Shown here one piece after another: positions 46,443 to 57,312 of a DNA stretch of 64,000 nt. The stretch lies in the NCBI RefSeq assembly GCF_020283565.1, contig NC_060060.1, positions 36,146,001-36,210,000 of the forward strand. The letters are read 5' to 3'. Under the pieces are notes generated by a model, which saw nothing but the letters and a program-made list of their open reading frames with translations, did not search any database and was not told the origin of the DNA. The stretch comes from Trifolium pratense (taxonomy: Eukaryota; Streptophyta; Magnoliopsida; Fabales; Fabaceae). Every line of letters begins with the position of its first letter. The stretch's first letter is position 1. The position numbers and the translations under genes are program-made.

Positions 46443-46769
46443 ATGATGGAAAATAATAATGCGAAAAAACCTGTTGCCGGAAGCGCTCCGCCTCAGCGAA
46501 GAAAGAAAAGGGGAGAGGTGTCTACTTCCAACTCCACTCGCTCCCGAAGGTCAAAGGATGTTAAAAAGGTGGAGGTTATCGTCCTTTCCTCGGATACCTC
46601 CGATTCTGGTAGTGGCGATGAGGATTACGTTTCGTTTCTGGAGACCTATGTTCCTCCCGAGCTTTCTTCTCGCGCTTCTTCGTCGGGTGAAGAAGAAGGG
46701 TCCCGGATTACCGTGGAATCTAAGATGACGCTTCCTGAGCCTGTGCAGAAGGATTCAGAGTCCGAGTGA
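46443..46769 (+). CDS. Antisense ORF 2 of the LTR element, small acidic/basic protein
   Basis: 108 residues beginning MMENNNAKKPVAGSAPPQRR. I chose this ATG because it lies just downstream of a TATA box; the reading frame is open further upstream, but that part looks like leader. The N-terminal half is basic (RRKKRGEVSTS, RSRRSKD) and could be a nuclear signal. The C-terminal half is Ser/Asp/Glu-rich (SSDTSDSGSGDEDY). Similar Ser/Asp runs occur in ORF 3. No domain is recognised. Confidence 0.45.
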   Translation: MMENNNAKKPVAGSAPPQRRKKRGEVSTSNSTRSRRSKDVKKVEVIVLSSDTSDSGSGDEDYVSFLETYVPPELSSRASSSGEEEGSRITVESKMTLPEPVQKDSESE

Positions 46770-47172
46770 TAGGACTTTCAAGATTAGTTTTTCTTTGTAA
46801 TTTTGCTCTCTATCATTGTACCTTTATTTTTCGAAATTAATAAAGATTTTTGGTCTAGGACTGAATTCATTGTTCTTGTGTTTTGCTTTCTCCTTAATCT
46901 TGAATTTCTTCTCCTTTTGGGCGTTTTTCCTGTTAATTTATGTTATGCCCAAAAAAGGCGAGGCTCGTACTTTTGGCGTGGTCATTCCAGAGGTGCATTG
47001 TGCTTCGAGGCGACTTCATGTTCGCCTTTTAGGGTGATAACTATTTGACGATAAATCTTCCAAAACTTACTCTCGGGATACACGCTTTTTGACACGTATT
47101 TAATCCGACGGCGCACTTGGTACTTCTTACTTCGACTTCTGGACTTCAATCAATCGAAAAGGTTTCCCTCTT

Positions 47173-47180
47173 TATAAGTA
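47173..47180 (+). promoter_or_regulatory. TATA-like box for antisense ORF 3
   Basis: TATAAGTA on the plus strand lies about 240 bp upstream of the ATG at 47419, with a pyrimidine-rich leader between. It is weaker than the boxes of ORFs 1 and 2. Confidence 0.35.
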
Positions 47181-47418
47181 GTATCTCCGTTTCTTCTTTC
47201 CCTTTACTTATTTCTTCTCGCGAATTAGTATTCTCTTTCGCATATCCTTCTTCGATCCAGCAAGCCTTTGTTCAACGATTCGTGTTAGGACGCTTCCAGT
47301 TTATTTCTCCAAGCTTTGTCAATTCCTTTGAGGTATTCTTTCTTTTATACCTTACTCCTTTTTGCCGATTTGGTCTGTCTTGAGTAGGAACCCTAGTTTT
47401 CTGATTAGGTTTTGATAA

Positions 47419-49532
47419 ATGGTTATTTTGAGGGAGTTAGATGATGATGAGGAGAGGGTTCCTATTTCTTCTCCTAGTTATTTCGAATGGGCGCAACAAG
47501 TTCGCGCCCACTATACTAGGGCTAACGGCGTCCTTAATAGCCGAGGGTTTTACTCGGAATTATGGGGTTTTGATGTGGGGAGTAGTAGTAGTGATAGTGA
47601 TAGCAGTAGTGATAGTGGTAATGACAGTGATTGTGTCATAATCTCCCCTTCCTCTTTCACAGGAAAGCGGAAGAATCCTTGTCGAGATCTGGTCGTTGCT
47701 GATTATACTCCAGTCACCATGGAAGTTCCTTCGAAGTATACTAGTGTGGAAATGGTGAGGAGCTTTAGGAAAGCCGTCAAACTTTCCGACTCTCGACATG
47801 AAGATTCTATTATTACCGAGCCTGTCAGAGAGGATGAGTTTGTATTTTCTAAGAATGACAAACCTCCGCATTATTTCTACCTTTATACTGGCGTGATCCA
47901 ACCCCTCAATATTTGGCTGCCCTTTACCCCCTTTGAGGCGGAGATGTTGAAGGTTCTTAACGTCGCCCCTACCCAACTTCATCCCAACAGTTGGGCCTTT
48001 GTCAAAGCCTTCGAGGTGATGTGCTTAGGTTTCGAACTGGAGCCCTCAATTGGCGTCTTTTTCTCCTTCTACCACATTAAAAACTTGAAACCCCAAGCTT
48101 TAGTCTCCCTTAGTAGTCAACCTAACCGCCGCCTCTTGAGTTTGTACGCTTCCAACTTCAAGAATTTTAAGAACTCTTTCTTCCGGGTTCGCTGTGGCGA
48201 TCAATTCCCGGATTTGATGTATGATGAGGTAGAAGATCCTTTATTTCCCTTCTACTGGACCAATAACCCTAGGCTTATCAAGGGGGCCGTCTTTGAGGCC
48301 TTGAGTGATTTTGAACAAGATACCGTCAGCTTCCTTGACTCATATGCTCTTATGGATACCGCCGACATTCTTAGGTGTGAGGGTAATAGTGAAGCCCTGA
48401 CAGAGTATTTACGTAAGTAACGCATTTGGTATTTTTCTACTTCTGTTTAATGTTGATCTCGCCTCGTTATTAACTCTTGTGTTTTTTTTTTTTGTCTCTT
48501 TTTACTTTTGCAGAGAGAATGAGGACTATTTCTAATGAGGAGAGACTGGCATTCTTGGCTAAAGCTCGCCAGCAAAGAGCCAATCCTGTTGTCGCCGTGA
48601 CTGATCCCCTGAAAAAGCTGCAAGTGGAGGAAGCTGCTATGAAGGAAGGGCGGAGCAAGAAGAAGCATGAGGGGCGTATCCGTGTCGAGATCCCGGGAAA
48701 GACGGCTTCTGGAGCAGAGGAGAACGAGGGTGTTGCTCCTCCTCCTCCCAAAAAGCAAAAAGTTGAGAAGATTACTCAGAAGGCTGGGGGCGCTGACAAG
48801 GGCAAAGGCGCGGCTTCCAGTTCTTCTCAGCCTCCCGCTCAAGACGCTGAAAATGCTGCGCCCCTTTCCTGGAGCTCCTTCGATCCTCTGGAGTTTATTG
48901 AGAGAGGAGTAACCATGGTGGGTGACATGACTCGCTTCACCAACACTTCGACGGAAGACCTGAGGAAGAAAGCCTTAGAGTATGAAGTCAAGGGTACTCT
49001 CCTCAATTATCTGTTGACAAACCGCTAGGAGCAAGAGGTTATGGAGGCGAGGCAAAAAGTGAAGATGGTTGATGACAACCTCGCTGATATTGAGAAGAAG
49101 TATTCTGAAACTAAGGCGAAGCTGGAGGATGATATTAAGAAGCTGAAGGAAGAACAGGAAGGCGAGGCGGAGAGGTTGAAGAAGGAATATGAGGATAAGC
49201 TGGCGAAGGTGAAGGAAAGTTATGCCGCCTCCGAGACCAAGCTGAAAGAGAATGCTGCTGCACAAGATGAGGTGATTTCTAAGCTTTCTAAAGAGAAAGA
49301 TGCAGCGGTGTTCTCCGTGGGGACCTTGGGCGAAGAGAAGGAGAGGTTGGAAACTGACGTGAGGGAGCTTCAATTGTATGCTGCCAATCAGTACGAGGAA
49401 GGTTTCGCCTATGCCCTTGAGCAGGTCAAGCTTCTTTTCCCAGACCTCGACGCCCAGCGCCTAGCTGAAGCTGATGCTATGAACCAGATTATTGAAGGAA
49501 AGCTTGTTCCCTATGTACCTCCCAGTGAATGA
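47419..49532 (+). CDS. Antisense ORF 3: putative-gypsy-type-transposon domain protein, spliced, with in-frame stop
   Basis: Exon 1 is 47419-48412 and exon 2 is 48514-49532, with donor C|GTAAGT and acceptor TTTTGCAG|AG; the join reads EYLQRMRTISNEE in frame. Residues about 150-300 (NIWLPFTPFEAEMLKVLNVA, PTQLHPNSWAFVKAFEVMCL, FFSFYHIKN) match the plant 'putative gypsy type transposon' domain (Pfam PF04195, from memory). Before it is a Ser/Asp tract; after it come a basic Pro-rich linker and a long coiled coil. A TAG at 49026-49028 interrupts the frame before EQEVMEARQKVK. The frame then stays open to the stop at 49532, so a single C-to-T change of CAG would explain it. The product may be truncated at about 503 residues. 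Function unknown. Confidence 0.65.
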
Positions 49533-49908
49533 TATGATCTTGTTTGTAATGATTTTTGTTCTTGCCCTTCTGTGGCTTTTTGTAACTATTTTGTATGCCC
49601 TGTTGTGGCTTTGAACAATTTGCCCCTTGGCTGGGTCCTTTATAAATTTCTTTATTCGCCTGATTTCTTCTCTTTATAACTTTATGGATTATTTTTGCAT
49701 TACGTTGTGAGGTAACGCCTTCTGTTGTTCTCGTCTAGGAAACTTTGTCCTTGCACCTGTGACATCTTCTACTTTCTATAATAATTGTAAATTGATACAA
49801 ATAACTTTATACCTGTTGTCTTTTGGCGTTATAATGAATCGCCCGCTTTGGTTGTGTACAAGCTTCTTCTGGCGGTGTTGATAATCTCGCCCTTTTCTTT
49901 GCTGTATC

Positions 49909-51220
49909 TTTTTCTGACTTACCCCACTCGTAAGACTTACAGGTAACGCCAAGGCCTTTCAACCTTGTTTAATTTTGCTTTTTCTGACGTACCCAACTCG
50001 TAAGACTTACAGGTAACGCCAAGGCCTTTCAACCTTGTTTAATTTTGCTTTTTCTGACGTACCCAACTCGTAAGACTTACAGGTAACGCCAAGGCTTTGC
50101 AACCTTGTTTGATTTTTCTTTTTCTGACGTACCCAACTCGTAAGACTTACAGGTAACGCCAAGGCTTTGCAACCTTGTTTGATTTTTCTTTTTCTGACGT
50201 ACCCAACTCGTAAGACTTACAGGTAACGCCAAGGCTTTGCAACCTTTTTTGATTTTTCTTTTTCTGACGTACCCAACTCGTAAGACTTACAGGTAACGCC
50301 AAGGCTTTGCAACCTTTTTTGATTTTTCTTTTTCTGACGTACCCAACTCGTAAGACTTACAGGTAACGCCAAGGCTTTGCAACCTTTTTTGATTTTTCTT
50401 TTTCTGACGTACCCAACTCGTAAGACTTACAGGTAACGCCAAGGCTTTGCAACCTTTTTTGATTTTTCTTTTTCTGACGTACCCAACTCGTAAGACTTAC
50501 AGGTAACGCCAAGGCTTTGCAACCTTTTTTGATTTTTCTTTTTCTGACGTACCCAACTCGTAAGACTTACAGGTAACGCCAAGGCTTTGCAACCTTTTTT
50601 GATTTTTCTTTTTCTGACGTACCCAACTCGTAAGACTTACAGGTAACGCCAAGGCCTTGCAACCTTTTTTGATTTTTCTTTTTCTGACGTACCCAACTCG
50701 TAAGACTTACAGGTAACGCCAAGGCTTTGCAACCTTTTTTGATTTTTCTTTTTCTGACGCCCCCAACTCGTAAGACTTACAGGTAACGCCAAGGCCTTTC
50801 AACCTTGTTTTATTTTCTTTTTCTGACGTACCCAACTCGTAAGACTTACAGGTAACGCCGAGGCCTTTCAACCTTGTTTTATTTTCTTTTTCTGACGTAC
50901 CCAACTCGTAAGACTTACAGGTAACGCCAAGGCCTTTCAACCTTGTTTTATTTTCTTTTTCTGACGTACCCAACTCGTAAGACTTACAGGTAACGCCAAG
51001 ACCTTTCAACCTTGTTTATTTTCTTTTTCTGACGTACCCAACTCGTAAGACTTACAGGTAACGCCAAGGCCTTGCAACCTTGTTTAATTTTTCTTTTTCT
51101 GACGTACCCAACTCGTAAGACTTACAGGTAACGCCAAGGCTTTGCAACCTTGTTTAATTTTTCTTTTTCTGACGTACCCAACTCGTAAGACTTACAGGTA
51201 ACGCCAAGGCCTTTCAACCT
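49909..51220. repeat. 70-bp tandem array inside the LTR element
   Basis: About 19 head-to-tail copies of a 69-71 bp unit containing AACTCGTAAGACTTACAGG, TAACGCCAAGGC and a T-rich stretch. Variants (GCCTTTC versus GCTTTGC) cluster in blocks, which suggests expansion in batches. Open frames through it on the minus strand (repeating GLGVTCKSYELGTSEKE) arise from 69-bp units and are probably not genes. In the element's own orientation it lies 5' of the antisense ORFs. Confidence 0.9.
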
Positions 51221-52576
51221 TACATTTTGTTCAGAGCTTTCATATGAGTTGATCTTGAATAATTTTTTGTTCAGAGCCCGGAGCTTAATCATGATTACTG
51301 CAAATAAGCTTTGATACATTAGAGGTTCAACGATAATAATATATGAAAAATAAAACAAACGAAAATGATACCGCCATGGGCGGTTTGTCGCGGCGCTCCT
51401 CGCCTAGCAAGAAAAACAATTATGTTTTGGCGCGGCGAGACTGAGTTCCATTGCGGTAGTCATCGGTGGAATATGCTTCAACCTGAAATATTAGTTGGCG
51501 GCTTCTATCTTGCCGAGTGATAATTATTAAATTTTCATGTTAATTCTCCACATTTGTTCGTTGTCCTGCACTATGATTAACATCAATGAATCAAAATAGA
51601 GAGAGCGAGAACTATATGATTAAACGGTAAGTTAGAGGAAAAGAACGTTAACACCTGGATCGGGAGTCGCCTAGCAACAAAATGATCGACGGCGAGGCGA
51701 CGATGTTGGATGGCGAGGCTTCTCATATGTGTGGAGCTGTAACGACGAGTTTGATGTGTGGCGTGACGTGTCCCGGTCATATATATGTTGTCTGCTATCA
51801 TTATATAAAATATTTTTATGGCGATTTGTTCCATACTTTAGCCGGCTTCGCTCCTTGAGAACACATATCCTTTATGTCCGCCTGAATCTATTCGTCCTTC
51901 CGCCCCTGTGCTATGATGAACTTTATACTCTCATTAGTTAAATGAACTGGACTATATCGGATTACACCGCCGCTTGTTAACTTTTATTAAGTAAGCATAT
52001 GACCAATTTTGAAGAAAAAGACCGAGAGAAATAGTCACGAAACCCAGATTTCATAATGAGAATTCTGCGCCGTACAAAACCAAGCAAAAGACTTGTTCTT
52101 CGGCAACTGTTGCCGATGAAAGATTTTAACAAAGCGACAACTTTTCCCTCAGCCGGTGCCACGTTGTCAACAACAACGTCCGTGTTTACGGCGGCATCAC
52201 TCGCCTCACTTGTAATCACGGCCTCAAGTTCTCCGGCGATGTGGATGTCGGCATTGATTGGGAGATCGAACGGCGGCGGAGAATCGGAGGTTCGTTGGAG
52301 AGGAGGTGGAAATTGGTTACTGAAGCACCCATAGTGAAATTGAAATCCAAAATTCTGGAAAAATTTGTAGCGTAGAAATTGATTGCTATTTGTAGCGTGG
52401 AAGTTAGAAATTTGCAAAAATTTGTATTGGGATTGTCTCCATTGTTTGGTTGACTGTTACTGTTTTGATTTCTTCGAATTAGAATCAAATGAATGAATGA
52501 AGATTGAGGCCATCTAGAGACGTTGATTCCTGATCTAAGCTAAAGTGGTAGGCTGGGAAACAATAATTTTACCGCA
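51221..52576. other. Internal non-coding part of the LTR element next to the primer-binding site
   Basis: This is where gag-pol would be expected on the minus strand. Minus-strand ORFs of 146 (51977-52417) and 90 residues (52216-52488) overlap in different frames and show no gag, zinc-knuckle, protease or polymerase motif. Gag-pol therefore appears lost or replaced. Confidence 0.6.
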
Positions 52577-52594
52577 GCTCCACGGTGGGCGCCA
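52577..52594 (-). other. Primer-binding site of the LTR element
   Basis: Minus-strand TGGCGCCCACCGTGGAGC starts three bases (TTT) after the LTR. TGG complements the CCA end of tRNAs, and TGGCGCCCACCGTGG-type sites are familiar from plant Ty3/Gypsy elements. This fixes the element's orientation as minus. Confidence 0.7.
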
Positions 52595-52597
52595 AAA

Positions 52598-53077
52598 TGT
52601 TCTGGTAAAAAACAAGGGGGTTTGTATTATTGATCAAATGGTGTGATTACACTCAGTTCAATCCCAACAACCCTGGGAGTTTTATAAGTCAGAATTCGTC
52701 CTTTTACAAATGAAAGTAAGGAGCTATTTATAGAGCTTCTAGTCTTCTTCTCCAAGCAAGGGCTCCTAAAAATCCGGTCTTCAGCGCCTTTTCCGGTGAT
52801 GCAGCGTGAAAGTAGGAATAAAACCTTGGTCTCCAAGCCATGGCAGTTTCAAGGAGTTGGTTTCTTCATTCCCAAGTTAATCGCTAAGGCAGAGAAGGAT
52901 GAAGATATTTTGTTATCGTGTGTAAATCCATCTTATGGGCGGTATCCTTCATTGTCTACCTCGCCCAGGCCTTATATCGCCAAATGGACACTTAGAATTT
53001 AATTGTTTTGGGCCTGTTTCCTTTCTCATATTAATTGGGCTAGTTTGATTTTGCCTTTAAGCCCATTGCCCAGTCCA
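52598..53077 (-). repeat. 5' LTR (element orientation)
   Basis: 480 bp, reading as identical to 44660-45139. Carries TATAAATA on the minus strand at 52725-52732. Confidence 0.9.
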
Positions 53078-53082
53078 AATAC

Positions 53083-55438
53083 TTAAAAAACTAAAAAGTT
53101 ATATCTAATACAAATTACAAACATAAACGTAAAAGACGTATACATGCATTTTGCCTTGATTTAAATATATACTAACTCTTTTATTTAAACTTTAATTCTT
53201 TAAATATTTTATTTTTAGTTTCAATCTATTTTTTAAAAGAAGATTCACGTTGCATGTTCTAAATCACATTTTTAAAAAATTTCATGACAAATAGTCAAGA
53301 AAACAAAAATGACAATATATAATTTTAAAAGTAGCGTCTTCCCATTCAATGCTATAATGTTTTTTTTAGATGTTCACTTAAAATTTTTGTTTTTGTTTCT
53401 TTAACCATTATCTTCTTCATCCATTGTTTAACTACCTATTTTATAAAAATTCAAAATTTCATTAATTTAATAAATTAATCAATAATACACTTAAATTATT
53501 AAACCAAATAAATAAAAAAATGAATTGAATTGAAATAGTGAAGATTGAAGAAGGCCTCGTAAAAGGAGAAGAAAGTAAAGCAAAAGAAGAATGAAATGAA
53601 TGATGAGATTGAGGGGTGTGAAACGGAAAGATAAAGAAAAGAAGGGACCCACCCACTCACTATTGTTTGGTTTGGTTTGGTTTTGTCCATCGGGTAGAGC
53701 AGAGTAGAGTAGAGGACGGGAGTGAGGAGTCTGTGTCAAATCAAAACTGCCCTCAATCGCCATCAGTCTGGTGCCCCTCCCCCACCCTCAAACACAATTG
53801 CTTCAACATTCTAATTATTAGAGTCCGTTTTATCTAGTTTTTTTTAGAGCTTATACAAACATTTTCTCTGTAATATAAAAAGTTTTAGCTTTTAGTCCTT
53901 ATTATAAAAGAAGTTTTGCGTAAAAAAAAAAAAGTTTTATTTTTGTCCAGATACATTAGTTTTATAATGAACATGAACCTAAAAAATGAAACTTCTCTTA
54001 TAATAAGAATCAGAGGGAGTATTTTATAAGTTCACATTAGTGAAAAATATAATTTTATAAGTTATTTTATCATAAACTACATTGACAAATTTATAATAAT
54101 ATATAAAAATTGTACAAACTATTTGGATAAGTTCTAAACATCTCCTTTTTAAAATGAGTGAGCCTATTTCTTTGTTTAATTCTGCAGTTAAAAAATTAAA
54201 AAATTAAATTCTTGTGAGCTTGACTAAATTGATAGAAAAATTGTATTTAAATTGTATTTTATCCATTTTAAAAGTGTAATTTCTAATCACTAAGTCATTT
54301 GACCAATTTTTTTTTGTTGTGGTTTCATATTTACTTTAAGGTGGTAGTTCAATTGCTAATTTTATTAAACACTGTAAATTGAGTAAACTATTATATTCTC
54401 TATAAGTTAAAAACTAATTATTCACTATAAACTCATTCGTTACAAGTTAACTTATCGAATATCCACTATTTTTTTTGACTAATGAGAGTCTTCTTCCACT
54501 ATTTTTGTTTATTGAAATTACTAATTTTAAATTTTAAAATTACAAATATTAAATACACTGGTTCTTGTTTTGGAAGTCTAGTAAAAGACCAAAACGTCAT
54601 GACAATAATTCAAGAGATTAAATTATCTACCATGTGTAATTTATAATTTTTTTTTGTCAATTGCTATAATTTCACTTTTAAGGTGGAATAGTGGAAGAAT
54701 CGAAATTCAAACCTTGATCGCTATATTTCACATGCAATGTTGTTGTTACTAATCGAGCTCTACTCACATAGACGGTGCAATTTATAACTTTACCAAGAGA
54801 TTAAACTACCTGCATGATGATGCAAGTGGTAAATATTTGATTATGAATTTCTTTTTTGATTTAGCAAAAGAAAAATATAATTTATGATAAGAAAATGTGT
54901 TTTAAAAATAGAAATATTGTCTTAAAACTTGTGTATTTAATTTTTTAAATATTATATATACTTTATATCATAAAATAATAATTTTTTAAGTTTAATTTAA
55001 TTTAATATGTACCTTTATGATATTCTAGATTTGGGATAAAAAGAATGTAATGTAGACAATATTTAAAGGGGTTAGAAAATAAAGAAAAGAAAGCAATGCA
55101 TAGTACTAGGAGTGGCTAATTCCAAAAATCTCTCATGCGTGTTGTGTTGTGTTGTGTTGTATGAGTGAGTGATGGACGTTTTGATTCTTGCGGGGCTGAT
55201 TCACTCACATGCTCCCCCCATCTTGTTCCTCTCTTACTTCTTCTGCTGCATCCACAACAACACTCACAGCAGAGAGTGAGTGTGTGTGTGTGAACAACCA
55301 AAACTAATTTGCTTTACAACAACAACAACAACACCTCTCTCATTTTAACACTCACACACCTTTTGCTTTTTAGTAGCTAGCTACCACTTTCTGTTCTTCT
55401 CATTTTCTTTCTCCCTTTCTCTCTCAATCAAACAAACA
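53083..55438. other. Intergenic and promoter region of the SARK-like gene
   Basis: Begins with the right arm of the interrupted fold-back element. A degenerate Stowaway-like fold-back lies at about 53870-54030 (CTTATTATAAAAGAAG paired with CTTCTCTTATAATAAG). The last 120 bp before the start is a CT-rich leader. A degenerate SINE-like stretch may lie at 54215-54310. No coding gene. Confidence 0.45.
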
Positions 55439-57279
55439 ATGTTTACTATGCCTCTCAAAGTTCATCTTCTCTTCTTCTTCCTCTTCCTCTCTCTAGAGTA
55501 TCTCTCTTCCGCTTCATTGCCTCGTAACCCCGAAGGTAACAACTTTCCACTTCCCACCTTCTTTTTTCAAATGTTTCATTAATTTATTATTATATACTAA
55601 TAATAATATGCATTAATTAATTAATTAATTAATTTCAGTGGAAGCTTTGATGAGTATTAAAGAAAGTTTAAATGATCCACATGGTGTATTAAGCAACTGG
55701 GATGAATTCTCTGTTGACCCTTGTAGTTGGCCCATGATTACTTGCTCTTCTGATTACCAAGTTATTGGATTGTTAGTTCTTCTTTTCTTCTACCCTTTTC
55801 ACTTTCACTCCATTTTTCTTCTTTTAATTATTTATTTATTTATGCAGTGGTGCTCCTAGTCAAAATCTCTCTGGAACTTTGTCTTCAGCAATTGGAAATT
55901 TAACAAATCTCAAACAAGTGTTAGTCACATCTTTGCATTCTCATTTGTCCTTTCCCAATTCCCTTCTGTTTCTTTTTTAATAATAATAATAATATTTGTT
56001 ACAACTTTGTTCTTGTCGTTTTGTTTATTATTTGTTGTTTCTGTATAACAAATTTGTGGTTTTTGTTTGTAACTGTGATTTTGGTATCTAACTGGTTAGG
56101 GACTATTTCTGAGTCTCTATCACTATGAGAGAAAGTTTAGTGTAGTATAGTTTAACAAAGAAAGAAAAGAAAGAACTTTATTGTGATTTGGGTTTGTTTG
56201 TTGTTTGAATGTATAGGTTACTGCAGAATAACAACATCTCAGGCAAAATACCATCAGAAATTGGAAACCTTCCCAAGCTTCAGACTTTAGATCTTTCAAA
56301 TAACAGATTTTCTGCTTTGATTCCACCTTCTCTCAGTCAATTGAATAGTCTTCAGTACCTGTGAGTATTTACTGTTTCCTTGTTTTGTTCTACCTCTATT
56401 TATGCATCAAATCTTCTATCTATGTAGTAACTTATAATAATAATAATATTAGTATTCTTATATTAATCATATTTATATGATGTAACATATTATTTAATTT
56501 GCAGGAGGCTGAACAACAATAGCTTATCTGGACCTTTTCCTGTTTCACTGGCAAAAATCACACAACTTGCATTCTTGTGAGTATGGTTAAAGGGTCTTTG
56601 TATTTTCAATACTATTTGTTAACATTTTTTTTTATTTTTTATGAAACTCTGATATGCTAATGTTAACTCCATACATTCAGGGACTTGTCTTATAACAATC
56701 TCAGTGGACCATTGCCCAAGTTTCCAGCCAGGTCATTCAAGTATGTTCTCTCTCTCCATCTTTCAAATATGGACAAAATACTAAATAGTGTTCTATTCTT
56801 TTAATAATAGTGTTTCTACTGGGGTCTTTGTTTTGATTCACTGTTATTTTTGTAGTATTGTGGGGAACCCATTAATTTGTCTAAGCATCTCTATTGAAGG
56901 CTGTTCTGGATCAGTGACCCTTATGCCTGTTTCTTTCTCCCAAGTCTCATCAGAAGGTAGGTCCTTCTACCATTACCTCCTTAACCTGGTTTTGATATCT
57001 TATTGTTGCTGCAAATGTCAAATACAAATCGGAATTTAGGCTAAGTTATGAACTAAGATCGATATCTTTTAAGACATTGTGTGTTTTTTATTCGGAATTT
57101 TAACTGATATTACATTTCTATTTGCAGGAAAACACAAATCCAAAGAACTAGCAATTGCTCTTGGGGTCAGCTTTAGTTTTGTTTCTCTTGTGATCCTGTT
57201 TTTGGGGCTCTGTTGGTATAGAAAGAAAAGACAGCATGGAGCCATCTTGTATATTGGTGGTAGGTAGCATTTGAACAAT

Positions 57280-57312
<33 letters not shown>

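Larger units (their letters stand above)
44660..53077 (-). mobile_element. Non-autonomous LTR retrotransposon with antisense ORFs
   Basis: Total length is 8418 bp, with 480-bp LTRs at both ends that read as identical and the 5-bp target duplication AATAC (44655-44659 and 53078-53082). On the minus strand the LTRs run TGGACTGGG ... CCAGAACA. A TATAAATA box lies in the LTR, a TGG-starting primer-binding site follows the right-hand LTR, and a G-rich tract precedes the left-hand one. All four point to minus-strand transcription. No gag, protease, reverse transcriptase or integrase is found on either strand. The only substantial ORFs (45401-49532) are on the plus strand. Antisense extra ORFs between pol and the 3' LTR are reported for the Tat/Ogre lineage of Ty3/Gypsy, so I infer a Tat-type derivative that has lost gag-pol. 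Confidence 0.85.

Noticed and set aside
49909..51220. Possible CRISPR-like array
   Set aside because: Units are contiguous with no unique spacers, in a plant transposon; it is a simple tandem repeat.
50707..51358. Minus-strand ORFs with repeated GLGVTCKSYELG
   Set aside because: They are translations of the tandem array that stay open by chance because some units are 69 bp long.
51977..52488. Minus-strand ORFs near the primer-binding site as a gag remnant
   Set aside because: Position fits gag, but no capsid pattern or CCHC knuckle could be seen, and the two ORFs use different frames.
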